From positions 13,614 to 77,613 of the forward strand of contig CAJTZD010000008.1 of the NCBI GenBank assembly GCA_910584235.1: a DNA stretch of 64,000 nucleotides, given 5' to 3'. Source of the DNA: an uncultured Acetatifactor sp. Its GTDB lineage: Bacteria > Bacillota > Clostridia > Lachnospirales > Lachnospiraceae. A program made the translations under genes and the position numbers. Below the pieces are notes generated by a model that saw only the letters and a program-made list of their open reading frames with translations, did not search any database and was not told the DNA's origin. Positions 8,292 through 16,506 of the stretch are shown one piece after another; position 1 is the first letter of the stretch; every line of letters starts with the position of its first letter.

Positions 8292-8383
8292 TTTGTTTAA
8301 AAGTCTGCTGTACCAAGCGGCAGTCGCAAAGCCATATTCCATGGCTTAATGTGCACGCTCGCCTGGCCCGTTGCCCGCGGGAA

Positions 8384-8926
8384 TCAATAATTCTGCGCAT
8401 GTACCTCAAAGTAACTCTGAGGATGGTTGCAGGTAGGGCAGATTTCCGGCGCTTTCGTGCCCACTATGATATGCCCGCAATTACGGCACTCCCATACCTT
8501 GACCTCGCTCTTTTCAAAGACAGCGGCTGTCTCCAGATTGTTCAGCAAGGCCCGGTAGCGCTCTTCATGGTGCTTCTCAATCTCGCCCACCAGCCGGAAT
8601 TTGGCCGCAAGCTCCGGAAAGCCCTCTGCCTCCGCGGTCTTGGCGAAGTTCTCGTACATGTCTGTCCACTCGTAGTTCTCGCCGTCGGCGGCCGCTTTCA
8701 GGTTCTCCTTGGTATCGCCGATTCCCTTGAGCTCCTTGAGCCACATCTTGGCATGCTCTTTCTCGTTGTCCGCCGTCTTTAAGAACAGGCCCGCGATCTG
8801 CTCATAGCCCTCCTTTTTCGCCACAGAGGCAAAATAGGTGTACTTATTTCTCGCCTGGGATTCCCCGGCGAATGCGGCCTCTAAGTTCTTCTCTGTCTGT
8901 GTACCTGCGTACTTTGTCGTGCTCAT
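8384..8926 (-). CDS. rbr: Rubrerythrin
   Basis: 180 residues from the ATG at 8926, which has AAGGAGGAAG directly upstream; a longer open frame to 9049 is rejected because its extra residues look non-coding. N-terminal ferritin-like four-helix bundle with diiron ligands such as E22 and the E55-x-x-H58 pair, and a further EKHHEERY segment. The C-terminal rubredoxin domain has C147-x2-C150 and C163-x2-C166. Rubrerythrins reduce hydrogen peroxide in the cytoplasm of anaerobes. The upstream leader carries a hairpin and a possible Fur/PerR-family remnant, consistent with loss of a linked peroxide regulator. Confidence 0.93.
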   Translation of the reverse strand: MSTTKYAGTQTEKNLEAAFAGESQARNKYTYFASVAKKEGYEQIAGLFLKTADNEKEHAKMWLKELKGIGDTKENLKAAADGENYEWTDMYENFAKTAEAEGFPELAAKFRLVGEIEKHHEERYRALLNNLETAAVFEKSEVKVWECRNCGHIIVGTKAPEICPTCNHPQSYFEVHAQNY

Positions 8927-9009
8927 GTTTTCTTCCTCCTTGTCATGAAATGGTGCGCCCGGCGTGATCTTTTGTGCATGACCCCCTTGCGCAAAGTCTG
9001 TGTGTCTTA

Positions 9010-9054
9010 TTATTTCCTCGCTGATGGTGTATAAATCATCAGCGGACACCTCCT
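9010..9054 (-). promoter_or_regulatory. Rubrerythrin leader: inverted repeat and 9-codon ORF with perfect ribosome site
   Basis: CGCTGATG (9019-9026) and CATCAGCG (9037-9044) are perfect 8-bp inverted arms with a 10-base spacer. On the minus strand AGGAGG (9049-9054) precedes an ATG at 9039 that opens a 9-codon frame (MIYTPSARK) ending at 9010. This may be an operator, an attenuator leader, or simply the abandoned start region of a lost gene. Confidence 0.35.
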
Positions 9055-9097
9055 CTTACTTGTTCCCTCTGTACTTCGGGCAGAGGCAGAATACCTT

Positions 9098-9199
9098 TCA
9101 ATTATAGGACAGAATCCCCTGTCCCAGCTGCTCCTCCAGATTGCCGGTGATGTCGCCAAAGCTGATATCTGACAGGGCCCCGCAATTTTTGCAGTATTC
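9098..9199 (-). pseudogene. Possible Fur/PerR-family C-terminal remnant
   Basis: A minus-strand frame with no start codon reads EYCKNCGALSDI..., then ...LEEQLGQGILSYN before a stop at 9098. The CxxC-G-x-x-x-D/E-I pattern resembles the zinc-binding part of Fur/PerR regulators, whose genes often sit directly before rubrerythrin. A stop codon precedes it and the second CxxC pair is absent. The match is short, so this is tentative. Confidence 0.4.
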
Positions 9200-9252
9200 T
9201 CACCCAGGAGCCGATGGCCAATTGGACTTATCCGGCCATTTTTCGGCCGCTT

Positions 9253-10116
9253 TTAATATACAAACCAGTCCCCGTATCCCATGGCAATGAGATTATCCTG
9301 GCTGATTTTCAGGCTTTCAAAGGGGTCTCTGCCGTAGGTGTCGTCCTGCTCGATGAGGAAATACTCGCTGCCTCCGGCAAGCCCGGCCTCTATGCACTCC
9401 CGAATGGGCAGATTTCCCTCCCCCACTTCGGCGAATTCCACCAGATTGAAAAAGTCAGCGAAAAAGGCTTTCATGTCAAAGCCCTCCCCGGGCACAGGCA
9501 ACCGGGCGATGCGGTAATCTTTCAAATGCAGCAGGCGGATGCGCCCCGCATATCTGCGGATGAACTCCACAGGGTTCTCGCCGCCCCGGTGAATCCAGTG
9601 GATGTCCAGCTCAAATCCCATCTTCTTCGTGTTGTCCCGGATGATGTCCAGCAGATACTGGCCATCGTATTTGACGAACTCCACATGATGATTGTGGTAA
9701 TACAGGTCGATTCCATGCTCTCCCAGGCGCTCCGCCATCTCATCCGCCCGCTTCACGAAATCAACGGCTTTCTCCCGGCTTCCCATGCAGGTGATGGGCA
9801 GCATGCCAATCCGGAGCATATTTGTATCCAGCGCCTTGCAGTCCTCCACAATCTTGTCAAAATCGGACACCAGATACTCTCCCGGCATCCCCGGAGCCAT
9901 GGGCTCAAGCGCCGCCGAGTTCGCCGCAATCTTGATTCCAAACTCCCGGCATGCCTTTCGCATGCCGGACACGTTCTCCGCCGTCATGGGAATCTGGCTC
10001 ACTTCCATACAGTGATACCCCATTTCCGCACATGCTTTCAGCGTCTCATAGGCGCCCAGCTCATCCACCTTTTTCTTGATGGTGCTCATTTGAATGCCAA
10101 TTAACCCTTTTTCCAT
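9253..10116 (-). CDS. Sugar phosphate isomerase/epimerase-like TIM-barrel protein
   Basis: 287 residues, typical of the AP-endonuclease-2/xylose-isomerase-like TIM barrel family (IolE/IolI, YcjR). Metal-site candidates in order: the ANSAALEP region, the YYHNHHVEF segment, ELDIHWIHRGG and HLKDYR. It starts at the ATG at 10116 with AGGAGGTACC upstream. No sugar genes adjoin it, so the substrate is unknown; members act on inositols, keto-sugars and glycoside derivatives. It has its own near-consensus promoter and appears monocistronic. Confidence 0.8.
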   Translation of the reverse strand: MEKGLIGIQMSTIKKKVDELGAYETLKACAEMGYHCMEVSQIPMTAENVSGMRKACREFGIKIAANSAALEPMAPGMPGEYLVSDFDKIVEDCKALDTNMLRIGMLPITCMGSREKAVDFVKRADEMAERLGEHGIDLYYHNHHVEFVKYDGQYLLDIIRDNTKKMGFELDIHWIHRGGENPVEFIRRYAGRIRLLHLKDYRIARLPVPGEGFDMKAFFADFFNLVEFAEVGEGNLPIRECIEAGLAGGSEYFLIEQDDTYGRDPFESLKISQDNLIAMGYGDWFVY

Positions 10117-10169
10117 AGGTACCTCCTTTTCCGGTGCTGTCTGTACAGTCTGTATTTTCTATATTTCTT

Positions 10170-10198
10170 ATCTTATTCTCAGATGCCGGTAATGTCAA
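10170..10198 (-). promoter_or_regulatory. Promoter of the isomerase-like gene
   Basis: On the minus strand TTGACA (10193-10198), a 17-base spacer and TAAGAT (10170-10175). A palindrome CTGTACAG lies downstream at 10141-10148 between promoter and ribosome site and could be an operator. Confidence 0.7.
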
Positions 10199-10364
10199 GG
10201 AACTTTCCTTTGGAAGAAAGGATGAAGTATGAAAATCCCCGATTGCCCCCATTCCGCTTTGTCTGTTTTATGTCGTTCCTATGCGGCCAAATTTTACTCT
10301 GTTGCCGTTCTAGTTCCGCCATTCTGTACCCAAATAATGCCACTCTCCTACAATTCGGTTGCTT

Positions 10365-10392
10365 TTGAAAGGATTTGGAGCGAAAATAGAAT
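10365..10392 (+). promoter_or_regulatory. Promoter of the XRE membrane regulator
   Basis: TTGAAA (10365-10370), 16 bases, TAGAAT (10387-10392); the ATG follows at 10419 after an AGGAGG. The rest of the gap from 10117 shows only the divergent isomerase promoter. Confidence 0.6.
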
Positions 10393-10418
10393 TAGAAAAA
10401 CAACAGGAGGGACAACAG

Positions 10419-11177
10419 ATGTTCAATATCGATAAGGAAAAATTCGGTGCATTCATAGCCATGCTCCGCAGAGAAAAAGGCATTACCCAAAAGGAGCTGG
10501 CAGAGCAGCTTGCCATATCCGACAAGGCCGTAAGCAAATGGGAGACTGCCGTAAGCGTCCCTAACATAGATTTGTTAATACCATTGGCAGATCTGCTGGG
10601 CGTCACAGTGACGGAGCTTTTGCTGTGCAGACGCATGGAGCAGGATAATGTGCTGAGTACTACCCAGGTGGAACAAGTTGTGAAGACGGCCATCTCGTAC
10701 TCCGAGGAAAAGCCGGTACGCGCCTATCAGGTCAATCGGAAATGGGGGGTTATCTTTCTATTCTGTTTTATAACCGCCTGCCTGGAAGCCCTGTTCTGCT
10801 ATAGGAGCGGATGCATGTCGATTGGGCTGCCGGTGTCTATGTCTTTGGGCTTAAGCTTTGGAATTTATTTTTGTTTTTTTATAAAGGAAAAGCTGCCGGC
10901 CTATTATGATGAAAACCGCATTTGTCTGTATACGGACGGATTGTTTGAAATGAATTTACCCGGACTTCCCCTCAACAACCGCAACTGGGGAAAAATTTTG
11001 AAAGCCGGACGCATCTGGGCCGTAACCATCCTGTTAGGATATCCTGTCATCAGCTATGCGGAGGCTCTGCTTTTTACGGGAATCCTGCGGGATATCGTTG
11101 ATCTGCCTCTCACCCTGTTACTTACTTTAGGAGGCTTCTTTGTTCCTATTTATATTGCAGGCCGCCGGAATTTATAG
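10419..11177 (+). CDS. XRE-family regulator with C-terminal membrane domain
   Basis: 252 residues from the ATG at 10419 (AACAGGAGGGACAACAG upstream); an in-frame upstream ATG at 10359 has no ribosome site. The N-terminal helix-turn-helix (about residues 8-62) carries the KGITQKELAEQLAISDKAVSKWE signature. A linker to about residue 103 leads into two hydrophobic segments, a cytoplasmic-looking stretch, and two more hydrophobic segments at the C-terminus. Such HTH-plus-membrane proteins are common in Clostridia, and their signals are mostly unknown. The C-terminal half resembles a DUF5808/SdpI-type membrane protein only loosely. Confidence 0.75.
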   Translation: MFNIDKEKFGAFIAMLRREKGITQKELAEQLAISDKAVSKWETAVSVPNIDLLIPLADLLGVTVTELLLCRRMEQDNVLSTTQVEQVVKTAISYSEEKPVRAYQVNRKWGVIFLFCFITACLEALFCYRSGCMSIGLPVSMSLGLSFGIYFCFFIKEKLPAYYDENRICLYTDGLFEMNLPGLPLNNRNWGKILKAGRIWAVTILLGYPVISYAEALLFTGILRDIVDLPLTLLLTLGGFFVPIYIAGRRNL

Positions 11178-11184
11178 GAACCTC

Positions 11185-11215
11185 CCATGCAAGGCGGCTG
11201 CTCTGCCTTGCATGG
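11185..11215. terminator. Strong 11-bp hairpin between convergent genes
   Basis: CCATGCAAGGC (11185-11195) and GCCTTGCATGG (11205-11215) pair perfectly around a 9-nt loop, 8 bases after the XRE stop. No good T-run on either strand. Flanking AGGAACCTCC and GGGGGTTCCT can extend the structure. Probably the end of the XRE transcript. Confidence 0.5.
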
Positions 11216-11259
11216 AAAGTAAGGCAATAAAGGGAATGCCTGGGGGTTCCTGGGGGGCC

Positions 11260-11694
11260 TTATTTCATCCAAAATCCTGTCATCTTCATATCCTTGTCAA
11301 AGCTCACGGTAAATGTGATATTCCCCTTTTCAAAGCCGGCCACGATTACGGCTACGGCGTACTCCGAGCCGTCCTTATCTTTCTGGCCCACCACCGTGCT
11401 GCTCTTGTACTCCTGAAAGGCTCCTTTCTGCCCGGCCGTTGTCTCCATGTTGGTGGCCAGAGCCTCTGCCGATATGGCGGCCTGCATTTCCTCTCCCATG
11501 AGCGCCAGGCACTCCTCGTATTCCCCGGCCACCAGATGGTCGATGGCCTCCTGTGCCGTTGCTTTCACTTTCTCCTCATCAAAGTCATCGGAAATCTTGG
11601 TGCCGCCGCAGCCAATCAGCATAAGCATTGACGCAGCCATAATCAGCGCCATGGAAATGCCTTTTCTCACCATGCTTTTTACTTTTGTCTTCAT
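11260..11694 (-). CDS. Small lipoprotein with DUF3887-like domain
   Basis: 144 residues. A basic N-terminus, hydrophobic core and lipobox LMLIGC place lipidated Cys at residue 29, so the mature protein should be anchored outside the membrane. The remainder (about 35-144) resembles DUF3887: a helical start (VKATAQEAIDHLVAGEYEE) then beta-strands ending in a DMKMTGFWMK strand. Function unknown. The YhfC-type protease gene lies 91 bases upstream in the same direction, so the two may be co-expressed. Lipoprotein call firm, domain name moderate. Confidence 0.78.
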   Translation of the reverse strand: MKTKVKSMVRKGISMALIMAASMLMLIGCGGTKISDDFDEEKVKATAQEAIDHLVAGEYEECLALMGEEMQAAISAEALATNMETTAGQKGAFQEYKSSTVVGQKDKDGSEYAVAVIVAGFEKGNITFTVSFDKDMKMTGFWMK

Positions 11695-11785
11695 TTTCTC
11701 CTCCTTGTCCGGCCGCTATCTGCCGGTTATTTTTCATAAGCGCTAAAAGCGCCATTTTGCCGCAATCATATATTTCCTGGTCCAC

Positions 11786-12487
11786 TTAACCTTTCCGGCA
11801 AAGCCGGATCCCCAGCGCCAGCGTCAGGCATCCCCACACTGCCGCCCATAACTCAATCCCCGGGACGCCCACTCCGAATTCGGCAGGCAGAATCACCACT
11901 GCCGCGTCCATCACCCCATGCAGCGCCACCGCCAGGAGCCAGAACCATACGCCTCTGCCCGTCCGCACCCCATACATAATAAGCAATGACGCCCCCACAT
12001 GGAAAGCCATGGCAAAGAGCCGCTCCGCCCCTGCCACCAGCACGCTTCCCGGGTCCGCCGGGAACTGGGCGGCCTGTCCTGTCAGCGCCATCACCGCTCC
12101 GGCAATCATGTTTAGCCCCACCAGCAGCATGGCCTCTATGCCGCCATGTCCCAGCCCAAAGGCCAGACCGTGTTCCAGGGTATCTCTCCCTTTCAGAAAA
12201 CACCGAAAGGCAATCCACCGGGCTGTCTCCTCCGCCAGTCCCGCCGTCAGCCCCAGAAACAGGCCGTACCTCCAGGGATATAACTGCATCACCCCAAACC
12301 ATGCGAAGTTAGGCAGCAGAAGCTGAAGAACGGGTATGCGAATCAGCAGTTGGCTTACCACAAACGCAGCCACGCCCCAGACAAAAGCCTTTCCGGTGCC
12401 TCTCCTCTTTCGCATCAGGAGTATCAGACCCGTAATCGGCAGTCCATAGCATATGGCAATTCCGATAATCAGACTTATCAGCAACAC
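11786..12487 (-). CDS. yhfC: YhfC-family intramembrane metalloprotease-like protein
   Basis: 233 residues with about seven hydrophobic segments. Conserved polar residues of the CAAX-protease/PrsW-like superfamily are inside them: E86-E87 (GLAEETAR), HGG at 114-116, a His in MAFHVGAS and HGVMD near residue 195. The start at 12487 has GGGAGGTGAAA upstream. The natural substrate of YhfC proteins is not established. A truncated copy with the same first 20 residues lies at 3235-3345. The DUF3887-like lipoprotein follows in the same direction. Confidence 0.78.
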   Translation of the reverse strand: MLLISLIIGIAICYGLPITGLILLMRKRRGTGKAFVWGVAAFVVSQLLIRIPVLQLLLPNFAWFGVMQLYPWRYGLFLGLTAGLAEETARWIAFRCFLKGRDTLEHGLAFGLGHGGIEAMLLVGLNMIAGAVMALTGQAAQFPADPGSVLVAGAERLFAMAFHVGASLLIMYGVRTGRGVWFWLLAVALHGVMDAAVVILPAEFGVGVPGIELWAAVWGCLTLALGIRLCRKG

Positions 12488-12577
12488 CTTTTCACCTCCC
12501 TTTTCCTTAAAAAAATATCATGTTTATCCGTGGCAAGTTTTACTGGTGTATGGTATGTATTTTAGAATCCCGGCAGG

Positions 12578-12617
12578 AAAAAAGCAATATGCTTTACCTA
12601 AGGTAAGGCATATTGCT
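12578..12617 (-). terminator. Intrinsic terminator of the AgrAC-GH2 operon
   Basis: On the minus strand AGCAATATGC pairs with GCATATTGCT (10 bp; arms 12583-12592 and 12608-12617), with a smaller TTACC/GGTAA pair inside, and is followed by TTTTTCC. It lies 57 bases after the GH2 stop. Confidence 0.85.
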
Positions 12618-12673
12618 CCCAAAAGACAGTCCCCTATATCGCAAAATTCCCGGTACGGCTAAACTACGCCACC

Positions 12674-15088
12674 CTACTGCCCTCTTTCCTCCTCCCAGTA
12701 TCCCGGAATACAAGGTTCCTGCGGGGCTTTTTCAGACTGCAGGCGAAACACCGCAGACTCTACATGGTCTCCTGACGCCGTGAGAATGATTTCCCCTGCT
12801 TCACAGGTACTTTCCACCAAAACCACCGCTTTCCCTGCATACAGCTTTCGCACCGGAAGCTTATCATGCTCCACACTGTCCGGTTTTCCGTTTCCCACTC
12901 CTTTTATGGTTCCGGCGCCGGTGACATGAAAATGGACTGTCAGCGCAGCATCTGTCACTTCATTCCCTTTCTCGTCCACCGCAGTGACATTTACAATGGA
13001 AATATCGGCTCCATCCGCTTTCAACGTGTCTTTTTCGGTGTTCAGCAGCAATTTTGCCGGCGGGCCTGCGGTTACCACAGAGTCCTCACATACTATTTTA
13101 TCGTCTTCATATGCCGCCACCCGCAGCATCCCTTTTTCATAGGGAACCTGCCAGGTAAATTTATCCAGCGGGTTCTTCTGTTTTCTCCCAAGGGACCGTC
13201 CGTTCAGAAACAGTTCCGCGTCATCGCAATTGGAGAAAGCCCATACATCCACCATCTCATTCTCTTTTTCCGGCAGATTCCAGCCCGGGAACAGATGAAT
13301 CATTTTCTCCTCACACCACTGTGCTTTCAGGTAATAGGCCCAGTCCTTGAAGAAGCCGCACAGGTCAATCATCCCATAGCTTGAAACCGTCTGGGGATAC
13401 AGAAACGGGAAAGTCTCGCCCCGATAGTCGAAGCCGGTCCATAAAAACATGCCGATCATGTGGGTCTGTCCCACATAATCCTTTAATACCTCTTCCGGCT
13501 GCAGACCCCAATCCGGATAAAAATCTCCGTAGCAGCTGAAATTGTGGTCAAATTTCGGATTGATCCAGAATTTATTGGCCTCGTTGGTGGTCTCATAGTT
13601 GGGCTCGTCGAACAGACGATATCCTCTTACGCTGCATATGGCGGTGGTCTCCGAATTAATGAAGCACATTTCCGGATGGTCCCTGTGAATTACCTTAAGC
13701 GCGTCATGATCCCTGAAAAACTGATAATTCACCCCATTGACAGGCAGATGCAGTCCATGGGCGCACTGATAATTCAGCAGATTGTCATAATCGCAGTTGA
13801 TGGCAAACAGGTAGTCCCTGGTGTCGTCATACTTCTGTCCCACCGCACGCATTTTGGAAAAAATCCGAATTCCGGTTTCGTTTCCCTGAATATTCATCTC
13901 TTCATTTCCCATGGACCAGAATACCACGGACGGATGGTTGCGGTCTCTTCTGACCAGTTCTATGAAGTCCGTCTCCATTTCATAAGCCGTCCCCGGCAGT
14001 CTCGTCTCATCCACCACCAGCATGCCCATCTCATCGCATAAGTCCAGAAACGCGGGAGGAGGCGGATTATGGGAACAGCGGTAGGCATTGCACCCCATCT
14101 CCATCAGCTTCTGTATTTTATATCGTATTACCGCCTTGGGAAGCGCCGCGCCAACCCCGGCAAAATCATCGTGGCCGCAGGCTCCCCGCATGAACAGCTT
14201 CTCCCCGTTCAGGCGCATGCCCTCCTCTGGGTTATACTCTATTTTTCTGGGCCCGAAAGTATCCTCGTAGCACAAAGTCCCGTCCACATATACGCTTCCC
14301 GTATATAAATGACGGTTCTGTAAATCCCAGGGAATCAGGTTCTCGATTTCCATGGGCAGCTTCACGGTTTTCCCTGCCACCGCCTCAATCTCAACCGTAG
14401 TCCGGGCAGCTGCGGCTATCGCGGTTCCATCGCTGATCTCTGCCCTGACCTCAACGGTTCTGGGTTCCAGGCTTCCGTTGCTGACCTCTATCTCCGAACA
14501 GATTTTGCATCTGCGGGTCTCAAGTTCAATGCTCTCTGTCTTAAAATAGGCGCCATGATCCGTTACGCAGACCTGCGGCTGTGCGATCAGCCATATGTCC
14601 CTTATAATGCCGGCCCCGGTATACCACCAGCCTTCCCGCTGCGCCGCATCTACCCGGATTGCTATGGCGTTTACCTTTTCCTGCTCTATGACCTCAGTGA
14701 GCTCATAGGTAAATCCGATGTATCCGCCCAAGTGCCTGCCCATAAAGCTTCCGTTGCACCATACCTGACTGTCCCGGTAGATTCCGTCGCACCGCAGAAA
14801 GATCCGCTTCCCCCGGGCTTCTTTCGGGAGGACAAACTCTTTGCGGTACCAGGCCACTCCGCCCCCCAGCGATCCCACGGAAGCGGGTATTTTATCCGTG
14901 AATGCACATTTTTCAATCACATAGTCATGAGGGATCTTTACCTCCTCCCAATCCTTGTCGGGAAAGCCTGCAATTGCAACTTTCTGATTCCCCACCTTTT
15001 GCCATTGGTTGCCATGGGTCTGGGCTTCGTCCTCTCCCTCCCGGAAATGCCAGCCAAAGTTAAACTGAAATGCTCCTGTTTGATTCAT
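12674..15088 (-). CDS. Glycoside hydrolase family 2 enzyme (beta-galactosidase-like)
   Basis: 804 residues with the GH2 order: sugar-binding jelly roll (about 1-190), Ig-like domain (190-290), TIM barrel (290-600), then extra beta domains of the DUF4982/big-like type. Acid/base E396 lies in FWSMGNE and the likely nucleophile is E480 in INSET. There is no signal peptide, so it is cytoplasmic. Such 800-residue GH2 proteins are usually beta-galactosidases, sometimes beta-glucuronidases; the exact sugar is not decided. Its ATG overlaps the stop of the AgrC-like kinase (ATGA), so it is translated together with a two-component system, an unusual pairing. Confidence 0.87.
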   Translation of the reverse strand: MNQTGAFQFNFGWHFREGEDEAQTHGNQWQKVGNQKVAIAGFPDKDWEEVKIPHDYVIEKCAFTDKIPASVGSLGGGVAWYRKEFVLPKEARGKRIFLRCDGIYRDSQVWCNGSFMGRHLGGYIGFTYELTEVIEQEKVNAIAIRVDAAQREGWWYTGAGIIRDIWLIAQPQVCVTDHGAYFKTESIELETRRCKICSEIEVSNGSLEPRTVEVRAEISDGTAIAAAARTTVEIEAVAGKTVKLPMEIENLIPWDLQNRHLYTGSVYVDGTLCYEDTFGPRKIEYNPEEGMRLNGEKLFMRGACGHDDFAGVGAALPKAVIRYKIQKLMEMGCNAYRCSHNPPPPAFLDLCDEMGMLVVDETRLPGTAYEMETDFIELVRRDRNHPSVVFWSMGNEEMNIQGNETGIRIFSKMRAVGQKYDDTRDYLFAINCDYDNLLNYQCAHGLHLPVNGVNYQFFRDHDALKVIHRDHPEMCFINSETTAICSVRGYRLFDEPNYETTNEANKFWINPKFDHNFSCYGDFYPDWGLQPEEVLKDYVGQTHMIGMFLWTGFDYRGETFPFLYPQTVSSYGMIDLCGFFKDWAYYLKAQWCEEKMIHLFPGWNLPEKENEMVDVWAFSNCDDAELFLNGRSLGRKQKNPLDKFTWQVPYEKGMLRVAAYEDDKIVCEDSVVTAGPPAKLLLNTEKDTLKADGADISIVNVTAVDEKGNEVTDAALTVHFHVTGAGTIKGVGNGKPDSVEHDKLPVRKLYAGKAVVLVESTCEAGEIILTASGDHVESAVFRLQSEKAPQEPCIPGYWEEERGQ

Positions 15089-16506
15089 GCCTGCTCCTCT
15101 CTGAATTCAGATTTATGTTGTTTTGATGTCTCCTCTGCCGCAAGCATCACTTGCGCCATGAACACGCCCTCTTTCCAGTCCAGCTGCATATCGCCCCCAT
15201 ACTGCTCTACGGTTTGCCGGATGATTTTAAGCCCCAGGCCCTGATGCCCTGCCTGGCGGGAGCGGAATGTACCTGCTGCCCTTATCGGCTCCCGGTCGCA
15301 GCTGTTCTCCACGGTGACGGAGAGGAACTGCCGCACCCGGTTCACCCGCAGCCGCACATACCCCTTTTCGCTCTTGGCCGCTGCCGCCACCGCATTGTCC
15401 AGCAGATTGGCGAACAGCGCCGTCACGTCCATGTCTTTCATGAAGTCCAGGGACAGTTCCCCTACTTTCATGTCTTCTTTTACGCCCAGGCGCTGCATCA
15501 TTTTTGCTTTATCGTTTAAGATGATGTTCAGCAGCTTTTCCGAGGTGTAATATTTCTGCTGAAAACTGTTCAGCATCCGGTGGATGTCCCCGGCGTATTT
15601 TGCCGCCCCATGGGTGTCTATCGGGGCCTCTCCACCGGCAGCACCATTGGCGTCTGCCGTGGCCTCTCCATTGGCCGGCTCTCCGGCATATTCCCTGCCG
15701 TACAGCGCTTCCATGGCCTGAATATGATTTCGGATGTCGTGAATCAGCTTCCGGGAGGCCTCGTACTTCTCCTCCTCCTGTTCGTAGTACTGATGCTGCA
15801 TCCGGGCCTGGGCGCGGTAGAGATTGCGTTCGTTCTCCAGCCTGTGGTTCTCTGATATCACGTCCACCAGCACACAGAAATAAATGTTCAGCCCGATCAG
15901 AAGCGCCAGATTCACCCCCAGCAAAAGCAGCATCTCCTTTGTGGGAAAAATCTGTACCATATACAGCATGCAGTACATATTGAAAACAGAGTACAGGGGC
16001 AGCAGAACGGAGAGTGCCACCTGCCTCACGGTAATATGCCGCCCGGTCTTGCGCCCCACTGCCATGGCTACCAGCAGCATCACCATAAATTCCGCCATCC
16101 TGGTCACTGCCACCATGAGGATATAGCGAAGTTCCGGCATATTCAGATACAGAATCCCTCCGGCCGTCAGCATTTGAAACGCCAGGACTCCCCCCACGTC
16201 CGTAAGCCACACCGCCACGGACAGAATGAGATAGTACAGGCAGTAAAACTTCGGCGTCCCATAGGCCCACCAGGCCGCCGCCGGAAAGAGAAAGAGAGAA
16301 ATCAGGTTCACCCAGGTATTCCCCAGCCAGGAAAAGGCCACACATACCAGTATATATGCGGGTATGATTCCCAGGGCCCGCCTGGGGACATTTTTCCGCC
16401 AGGGCATTCCGTTCCGCCCTGACATCCGGTAGGCCGCATAGAACATGCCTCCTAAGAGGAACACACTTCCCAAACAGGGAATCACGATGTAAATCAGGAT
16501 TTCCAT
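15085..16506 (-). CDS. AgrC-like sensor histidine kinase (GHKL ATPase)
   Basis: 473 residues from the ATG at 16506, which overlaps the LytTR regulator stop by 13 bases; the longer open frame to 16782 is the shadow of that regulator. Six to seven transmembrane helices fill residues 1-215. A coiled linker leads to the phospho-acceptor H256 in LIHDIRNH. Residues about 270-303 are a low-complexity Gly/Ala/Glu/Asn insert not expected here. N box FANLLDNAV and QGLGLKI form the GHKL ATPase. AgrC-type kinases often sense secreted peptides, but no agrB/agrD-like genes are adjacent, so the signal is unknown. Confidence 0.85.
   Translation of the reverse strand: MEILIYIVIPCLGSVFLLGGMFYAAYRMSGRNGMPWRKNVPRRALGIIPAYILVCVAFSWLGNTWVNLISLFLFPAAAWWAYGTPKFYCLYYLILSVAVWLTDVGGVLAFQMLTAGGILYLNMPELRYILMVAVTRMAEFMVMLLVAMAVGRKTGRHITVRQVALSVLLPLYSVFNMYCMLYMVQIFPTKEMLLLLGVNLALLIGLNIYFCVLVDVISENHRLENERNLYRAQARMQHQYYEQEEEKYEASRKLIHDIRNHIQAMEALYGREYAGEPANGEATADANGAAGGEAPIDTHGAAKYAGDIHRMLNSFQQKYYTSEKLLNIILNDKAKMMQRLGVKEDMKVGELSLDFMKDMDVTALFANLLDNAVAAAAKSEKGYVRLRVNRVRQFLSVTVENSCDREPIRAAGTFRSRQAGHQGLGLKIIRQTVEQYGGDMQLDWKEGVFMAQVMLAAEETSKQHKSEFREEQA

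Noticed and set aside
9214..10104. 296-aa plus-strand open frame
   Set aside because: It is antisense to the isomerase-like gene, which has a strong promoter, ribosome site and clear fold motifs; the plus-strand product has no recognisable features.
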